A DNA stretch of 64,000 nucleotides from Stictocephala bisonia. Lineage: Eukaryota > Arthropoda > Insecta > Hemiptera > Membracidae. Location of the stretch: assembly GCA_035578905.1 (NCBI GenBank), contig JAQJVL010000698.1, positions 186,001-250,000 of the forward strand, in the 5' to 3' direction. The notes under the pieces were generated by a model. The model ran no database searches. It was given only the letters and a program-made list of their open reading frames with translations, and had not been told where the DNA came from. Of the stretch, positions 57,153-64,000 are shown piece by piece; the stretch's first letter is position 1, and the number at the start of each line of letters is the position of its first letter. Made by a program: the position numbers and the translations under genes.

Positions 57153-57226
57153 AAAATGTCTAACGGTTAGCACTCCTGACTTCAATGCAGGAGGTCGCGG
57201 GTTCAAATCCCGGGAGGTCCAACTAA
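57153..57226 (+). tRNA. tRNA-like sequence or pseudogene, degenerate acceptor
   Basis: 'gtctaacggttagca' (A box), an anticodon arm with CTCCTG/CAGGAG stem around ACTTCAATG, and 'cgggttcaaatcccg' (B box and T arm) followed by 'ggaggtcca'. The 5' acceptor strand (about 57153-57160) does not pair with the 3' strand. Anticodon placement is ambiguous (TCA or TTC). It is more likely a tRNA-derived SINE head than a functional tRNA. Confidence 0.45.
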
Positions 57227-57520
57227 ATTTGGCTTGATGGGTTTGGACTGTCGTACCTCAACAACGTTTGTGTAATCAATATAAAGTGCCACTGGCGTTG
57301 AAATACAAAAAAAGTCTACTAACCCTGAAATGATTGCACTACTTTGCACTTCCCTGAAGTAGAATTATAGGGTTTTCTAGACTATAAAACTTTGCTATCT
57401 AGAACAGCGGAAGGATTAACTTTTACATTGACGCGAAGATTTAGATTGAAGAGAACCTCCGAGTGAAGGCTAAGCAAACGTAAAAATCTTCCCCGTAGCG
57501 AAGCTAGGACTGACGGCTAG

Positions 57521-57900
57521 TTAAATATATTTTGGTAGCTGGCAAAAATCATGCCATACAAATAATAAAACCGACAGTATGGCATGGTATTAATTAATCA
57601 TGGTATAGCATAAATAACAATTAACAGTAAATACTTTGCTTACGTAGTCATAAATACCTACAAAAAAATCCGGAAGAAATAGTATTTTGGCTGGTGTTAG
57701 GTCGCCACGCCTCTACACACACTCGACGACCTTGTGCCGGATGCCGTGTCTGTCTTGTGTCTGCTTTGTAACCTTCCCTTTCTCTAGGCATTATTTCCGG
57801 GCGGGTTTAGTACCATGAAGGAATTTCAAATTTCTGTTGAATTAGAATCTACATCCTTTGGCCATGAAAAGCCGGACAGCCCTTGATATTGATTGTGTTT
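57521..57900. other. No gene seen
   Basis: Unique-looking sequence with no recognised structure. Confidence 0.35.
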
Positions 57901-57904
57901 CCCC

Positions 57905-58205
57905 AAAGGGGGAAGTACAAAGGTCGCTTTCTTATGACCGCAGCGAACGCCTCAAGGCAATTATACAACTAATGTACAAGTAGATTACAACTAATGTACA
58001 AATATACATACATCTGTTAATAATAATTATTACGTTTATCCCTGAGGAACCTTGAGGGGGTATGGGGGAGGGGGTAATGGAGCGACTGACAAGACGCTGG
58101 CCCTGTAATTGCATGGTAATGTGGAGAAATAACTACTCGACACACATTAAGCACACTATTGGATGTGATCTGTTCCTTCTTCTTGTAGTTTAACACAAGA
58201 AAAAA
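57905..58205 (-). repeat. Dispersed repeat family P, copy 3
   Basis: 'cgctttcttatgaccgcagcgaacgcctcaaggca', 'taattattacgtttatccctgagga', 'gactgacaagacgctggcc' and 'gagaaataactactcgacacac' match copies 1 and 2. Confidence 0.75.
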
Positions 58206-60100
58206 GTTTATGTTTTTCAGAAGTGCTTTAGTGTTGTAATTCTTTTCTTGACATGAGTATCCAGGCAATTATAGTTGTTGGCTGAGTTTTGTGTGCTTTT
58301 AGAGTTTCCTTAATAATAATTAAGAAGGATGTTTGTTGTATCCTTTGAATTTTTCTGGCTATCAATATTTGGACAGCCGTAAGTATTGGTTGTTCTATAT
58401 CAAGAATGCGTGTAAAATAACTTGGCCTTGTAAAATAGGAGAACTTGGCTTTTCAGAAATACCCACGTGATCTTGTAGTTTAACATTTAAATTCCAGTAC
58501 ATTTTATTGCTACTAAATTACGTTCTTTGTGTTTTAAAGACTGTCTTGAAACACAGCTCGTGTATTAAAAAATGTCACTATTGAAGATGCACTAACCATC
58601 ACTAACTGATGTTCAATACTCTGCTAATTTTATTGGCGAAGTCTTATTGAACTGATTACTAAAGTAGAACCCCCTATTACCAAAATATATTCCTAAAAGG
58701 CAATCAATAAATTTCATTTAAAGGTTACAGTACTATTTGAAATCTCTACATCTCAAGTTATTTTTATGGATTTTCTTTCGTTTAATCAGATCATTTTTAG
58801 TCAAGGCCTCTTAAGTGCAGATAATATAAATATGTAACTTGTATTTTTAAGAAAATAAGATCAGGTATGTAATGATCTACAGAATCCCTGTTATTAATAA
58901 TGGTCCATCAAGTTGTGAATTCTATCCAGTAGGCCTACTTGGATACAGCAATATCCTCATTTAATTCCTGGGTCATCTGAAACCGAAAGGACCAAAAGTA
59001 TTTCCTTTCATAATTCGTTTATTAACTAGCTGAAATCGTAGGTGACAAGTGACGTAGTGAAGTCACTGATTATTTCAAGTTCATCTCCCAATGTGGGGAT
59101 GGAAAACACCTAACATGGTGAATTACTTAGTGTGATTGGCAACTTCATTGAAGTGTGTGGGATAGAAACGCCCCTGCGAGAGGAACAGGGAGAGTGGAGA
59201 ACTTACTCCATCAATCATGTAATTACATATAACAGTATGTAATGATGTTCTCAGCCATAAACATCATTCTGGGTCTGACTTAATTAATTAACCCAGCTAA
59301 TTATGAGATTTAAACTACGTCTTGCATAAAACGAATTACGAAGAACTGTATCGACTCACCGACAAGATTTAGAGCAGGGAATTGGGACCAGCACCAGATT
59401 ACAAAATGCCAGCGAGTAGCCTACGGGCAGGGCGGGGCTTGTCACCGTGCGGCCTGGTAGTTGGCTTACGACGGTATTTAAATAACATTAAAATGTAACT
59501 ACTATACGATAGGACCACTAACTCGTGCTAGATAAGTTTGGAAATGGGACAGAACTCTTATTATGTGAAACGTCAAAAGTCCAACGTCTTCAAAAGTTAA
59601 TATTGTTGATCCACTCCCTATTTCCAAAAACGTATGACCAGCATTGGTGTCTTACTGATAGTAGACTCACGTCAGACTTATCACACAGACACGAGTGGTC
59701 GTAACGGACATCATTGACGCACAGCAATAATCATGGCCGCAGGTAATATCACCTAGACCATGATTTTTTTAGACTATGGCAAGCTAAGATAAACCCAAAG
59801 TTAAATCCTAGGGAATTATTAAGTCTAATAATTTGTCTGCTGTGTCAGGAGTAATTTACATCTTTACTAATTTTTCTGGAGTCACTAACCAAATTACTCC
59901 TCACATTATAAGGACCACACCATTGATCTTTTACTTGATCAAAGGTGAAATTTAACATTTCAAAAAGATAATATCACCCACTATGTTATAAAAGTAAATA
60001 GAAGGCTGAGTTGTTGCTAATACTTAGCTGACTTAGATGACTTTTCGAAAGATTTTATAAATTTAAACTTAAAATACTCATCAATCTATCAATCTTTTGA
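58206..60100. other. 1.9-kb stretch without recognised genes
   Basis: A GC-richer patch lies at 59390-59470. 'cattggtgtcttactgatagtaga' near 59643 may be a SINE 3' end relic. Confidence 0.35.
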
Positions 60101-60104
60101 ACTG

Positions 60105-60295
60105 GTCGAATTATCAGCACCAGATCAAGCTATACCTTCCTTTTTCTGTAACAATTGCATTATCAGCACCAGATCAGGATTTCCCTTCCCCATTAACCAT
60201 TGAATTATCAGCACCAGATCATGCTTTCCTTCCCCCTTTCTGTAACCATTGAATTATCAGCACCAGATCAGGTTGTTCCTTCCCATTTCTTGACT
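60105..60295. repeat. ~50-bp tandem repeat, 4 copies
   Basis: 'gaattatcagcaccagatca' followed by a pyrimidine-rich 'cttccccttt' segment, four times, adjoining the next satellite. Confidence 0.9.
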
Positions 60296-60299
60296 GGTT

Positions 60300-60844
60300 A
60301 AAGTTTTATACCAATCAAGAATTTATAACACAACAATAGGTCATACTAATCAAGAAACTATATCACAACAGTACGTCACACCAAACAAAACTATATCACA
60401 GAGTAGGCCACACCAATCAAGAAACTATATCACAGCAATAAGTCACGCCATTCAAGAAACTATGTTACATCATTCAAGACTATATCAAAGTATTAGGTCA
60501 CAACAATCAAGAAACTATATCACAGCAATAAGTCACGCCATTCAAGAAACTATGTTACATCATTCAAGACTATATCAAAGTATTAGGTCACAACAATCAA
60601 GAAACTATATCACAGCAATAAGTCACGCCATTCAAGAAACTATGTTACACCATTCAAGACTATATCAAAGTATTAGGTCACAACAATCAAGAAACTATAT
60701 CACAGCAATAAGTCACAGCATTCAAGAAACTATGTTACACCATTCAAGACTATATCAAAGTATTAGGTCACAACAATCAAGAAACTATATCACAGCAATA
60801 AGTCACAGCATTCAAGAAACTATGTTACACCATTCAAGACTATA
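60300..60844. repeat. ~35-bp satellite, 90-bp higher-order block
   Basis: Basic words 'caatcaagaaactatatcacagcaataagtcac'. From about 60450 a 90-bp composite repeats nearly perfectly four to five times, giving an in-frame 30-residue peptide repeat that is not a gene. Confidence 0.93.
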
Positions 60845-62037
60845 ACTGTCAATAACTCTTTTATTCGACCAAAATCAACGTGTTACATGCAATAACAACA
60901 TAATAATAATAATATATAACTCGGAAATGATCATGAATACTTAATTGAAATTTATTGTTATGTGTTTCAAAAATCTTGAGCACCGTCAGTCATGAACTCC
61001 CGGATGCTGTAAAAACACTTATAAATCTAAAAGGATTTTAGTTTGTTTTTAAAGCTCGAGTGGTTTGACTCGGTTTGAACGGTTTTTGGGAGTTTGTTGA
61101 AAATTGCTATTGCATTAAAGAAGAGATGTTTTCTGAAGAAAGCGGTGCGATGTGTTGGTATTTGAAGGTTGGGCGAAGGACGGAGATCGTAATTGTCCTT
61201 GAGTATTGTTACAGTGTTTGAGAACTACTGAACTTTGAAAGATTTTGTTTAAGAAATGATAGTCTTTCATAGATTTAAAGAGACGGAAACGTCAGAATGT
61301 TGTGAGATTTAAATATTTCTCTACAGGATTGAAGTCTGTCAATAGAAAATATTACCCTTAAGGCCTTCTTTTGAAGACAAAAAATGTAAAGGGTTCTTTG
61401 ACTCTCACAAACCTAGTTAGGCAATGCATAAGCAAGGTGGGGAAAAATAAGTCCATAATAGGCTGTTAGAAGGACATTTGTATTTGATGATTTAGCCAAA
61501 GTGCGAAGGGCGAATATTCCGGAACTAATTTTATTCATAACATGGTTAATATGTAAATGAAAATTCAGCCTATTATCCAAGATTAAACCGAGAAATTTGT
61601 TTTTTGAGTGGAGTAAATTGGAGTATCATCTAACAGAAAACTGGATGTTGAGGATGACCTATCTGTAATTTAGAAGTTGAGTTTTCAGTGTATTTAGGAA
61701 AAGAAGATTATTATCAAACCACTGAAGTAAACTATTCGATTCAATGAATATTTGCTCTTTAAGACTTTCCACCGTAGAACCAGACAACGACAGGGACGTG
61801 TCATCAGCATACAGACAAGGCTTAGACAATTGAGTACTTGTTGGAAGGTTGTTCATAAATATAATAAAGAGAGTAGGACCAAGGATGGATCCTTGGGGCA
61901 CCCCTCTCAGTGCATGAAGCTCAGGTGAAATATAGTGTCGCAGATACCCTCTCTCATCAGCCGACGCGATCAGAACAGACTGTCTCCTTCCACCAAGGTA
62001 AGATTTTAACCAAACAAGGGCCAGGTCAAGATTTAAA
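60845..62037 (-). mobile_element. 5'-truncated LINE inserted in the satellite
   Basis: 1.19 kb flanked by ACTATA (60839-60844 and 62038-62043), a 6-bp TSD made of satellite sequence. It carries a minus-strand RT 3' half and a 3' UTR with AATAAAAG at the 60845 end. Confidence 0.9.
61659..62037 (-). pseudogene. LINE RT fragment
   Basis: Reads LALVWLKSYLGGR (from 62037), then RGVPQGSILGPTLFIIFMNN (motif B), LYADDTSLSLSG (catalytic YADD) and LLQWFDNNLLFLNTLKTQ, ending at a stop at 61659. Motifs A and upstream are lost by 5' truncation. Downstream pieces to about 61000 are frameshifted remnants of the C-terminus. Confidence 0.85.
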
Positions 62038-63435
62038 CTATATCAAAGTATTAGGTCACACCAATCAAGAAACTATATCATAGCAATAAGTCACATCATT
62101 CAAGAAACTATGTTACACCATTCAAGACCATATCAAAGTATTAGGTCACAACAATCAAGAAACTATATCACAGCAATAAGTCACACCATTCAAGAAACTA
62201 TGTTACACCATTCAAGACTATATCACAGTATTACGTCAAACCAATCAAGAAAATGTATCACAGCAGTTGGTCACAACAATCAAAAAACTATATCACAGCA
62301 GTAGGTCACACCAATCTAGAAACCATATCACAGCAATAGGTCACACCAATCAAGAAACTGTATCACAGCAGTTGGTCACACCAATCAAAACTATGTCGCA
62401 GCAATGGGTCACACCAGTCAAGACTTTATCACAAAGCAGTGGGTCACACCAATCAAGAAACTGTATCACAGCAGTAGGTCACACCAATCTAGAAACCATA
62501 TCACAGCAATAGGTCACACCAATCATGAAACTGAATCACAGCAGTTGGACACACCAATCAAGAAACTGTATCACAGCAGCAGGTCACACCAATCAAGAAA
62601 CTGTATCACAGCAGTAGGCAACACCAATCAAGAAACCATATCACAGCAGTTGGGCACAGCAATCAAGAAACTGTAGCATAGCAGTTGGTCACACCAATCA
62701 AAACTATGTCACAGCAATGGGTCACACCAGTCAAGACTTTATCACAAAGCAGTGGGTCACACCAATCAAGAAACTGTATCACAGCAGTTGGTCACACCAA
62801 TCAAGAAACGGTATCACAGCAGTTGGCAACACCAATCTAGAAACCATATCACAGCAGTTGGTCACACCAATGAAAACTATGTCACAGCAATGGGTCACAC
62901 CAGTCAAGACTTTATCACAAAGCAGTGGGTCACACCAATCAAGAAACTGTATCACAGCAGCAGGTCACACCAATCAAGAAACTGTATCACAGTAGTAGGC
63001 AACACCAATCAAGAAATCATATCACAGCAGTTGGTCACACCAATGAAAACTATTTCACAGCAATGAGTCACACCAGTCAAGACTTTATCACAAAGCAGTG
63101 GGTCACACCAATCAAGAAACTGTATCACAGCAGCAGGTCACACCAATCAAGAAACTGTATCACAGCAGTAGGCAACACCAATCAAGAAACCATATCACAG
63201 CAGTTGGTCACACCAATGAAAACTATGGCACAGCAATGGGTCACACCAGTCAAGACTATCACAAAGCAGTGGGTCACACCAATCAAGAAACTGTATCACA
63301 GCAGTTGGTCACACCAATCAAGAAACCATATCACAGCAGCAGGTCACAATCAAGAAACTGTATCACAGCAGTAGGCCACACCAATCAAGAAACTATATCA
63401 CAGCAGTTGGGCACAGCAATCAAGAAACTGTAAAC
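62038..63435. repeat. ~35-bp satellite, 173-bp higher-order block
   Basis: Landmark 'caccagtcaagact' at 62415, 62728, 62901, 63074 and 63247: 173-bp spacing in the last four, with a longer 313-bp gap before them. It is built from five ~35-bp units ('atcaagaaactgtatcacagcagtaggtcacacca'). The many short plus frames are by-products. Confidence 0.93.
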
Positions 63436-64000
63436 TTTCCCCGTATACTGTGAGCTATCTGGGTGGAGTTAGTTTTCTTTGGTAAAAGTATGGAAAAAAT
63501 AATCTTCAAAAACAGCTGTTCTATTAATCACAGCCTATTTTTATGTAAGCAACCTCCAACCATTGGACTTTTGGCTTGCGGCCTTCAGCCTCCAGCCTCA
63601 ACTTAGTAGGGTGGTAACTAATAAATAAAATAAAGTATATAAAAAATATGTTTAAGTATAAATTTCGTCTTAACTGAAAATTTAATGAAAATCGTCAGAA
63701 TAAAGCTTGAAAAATTGAATTAAAAAAATATTTTCACCGTAAAATGTTATAACTAAAAACATATTAAAGTTAGTTTTAAACTGTAATTTACATATTTCTT
63801 AACATTTTAATTAAAATCATTAAGGCCGTTTTTTAATGCAATTTTTTTATGTGTTTATACAAAACTGACAATTTTTTTTATAAATTCAAATCAACTACAA
63901 GGATCAAATCCCTGAAAAACTAAATAATTGGCTATTTTTACAGTTTCAAATTTTTGCCTATTTTTAGGATTTTACTAATCACAGTTTGAAAGGCGTTTCG
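63436..64000. other. AT-rich window end, no gene seen
   Basis: No recognised structure. A simple (AATA) run is near 63620. Confidence 0.4.

Larger units (their letters stand above)
56840..57520 (+). mobile_element. Degenerate Helitron-like segment
   Basis: 'tctccggaactactaatcagattttaataaaatttgg' and a right end 'cttccccgtagcgaagctaggactgacggCTAG|T' resemble non-autonomous Helitrons of insects, which end in CTRR before T. I cannot place the 5' TC end or a convincing terminal hairpin. Confidence 0.3.

Noticed and set aside
27911..63435. Regularly spaced repeats as CRISPR
   Set aside because: Units are head-to-tail with no unique spacers and the genome is eukaryotic.

Overview
The window reads as a repeat-rich arthropod, probably insect, nuclear genome. 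It is AT-rich, with GT-AG introns, tRNA-derived SINEs, Jockey/CR1-type LINEs, a Penelope-like element, IS630-Tc1-mariner and hAT DNA transposons, and at least a dozen minisatellite arrays. There are no operons, ribosome binding sites or bacterial genes. The species cannot be named from sequence alone.

The only well-supported host gene is on the + strand between about 2.3 and 24.7 kb. Four to six exons (2281-2730, 16498-16659, 16821-16918, 20563-20722, 24293-24421, perhaps 24517-24674) have matching splice phases and encode a leucine-rich, F-box-only (FBXO33/39-like) protein. Its 5' part lies outside the window. Intron 1 (13.8 kb) holds a SINE, a hAT element, a near full-length LINE in antisense, a mariner inside a minisatellite, and a decayed sense LINE. 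The next long intron holds a 2.3 kb Tc1/mariner-type element with very long inverted repeats. A possible first exon of another gene is at about 41.19-41.30 kb.

The most interesting item is the antisense LINE at 5.06-10.43 kb. Its first ORF starts with a PWWP domain of the HDGF/LEDGF type, followed by a long coiled coil. ORF2 carries endonuclease and reverse transcriptase (RT). The presumed 5' UTR is five ~67-bp tandem monomers. A chromatin-reader domain in a LINE ORF1, in a copy sitting inside a gene, suggests targeting to transcribed chromatin. All reading frames of this copy are broken.

From 25 to 64 kb the window is mostly repeats. There are related 102-bp arrays (27.9-28.4 and 30.9-32.25 kb) with SINE insertions, a Penelope-like RT plus GIY-YIG element (32.9-34.5 kb), 23-, 115- and 59-bp arrays (39.6-45 kb), and LINE and MITE nests (45.8-48.7 kb). 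Further on are a foldback-like element enclosing a 35-bp minisatellite (49.7-51.8 kb), a homogeneous 98-bp satellite (51.8-52.95 kb), a 43-bp array (55.5-56.5 kb), and a ~35-bp satellite with two higher-order forms separated by a LINE insertion (60.3-63.4 kb). Target-site duplications give relative ages for several nested insertions.
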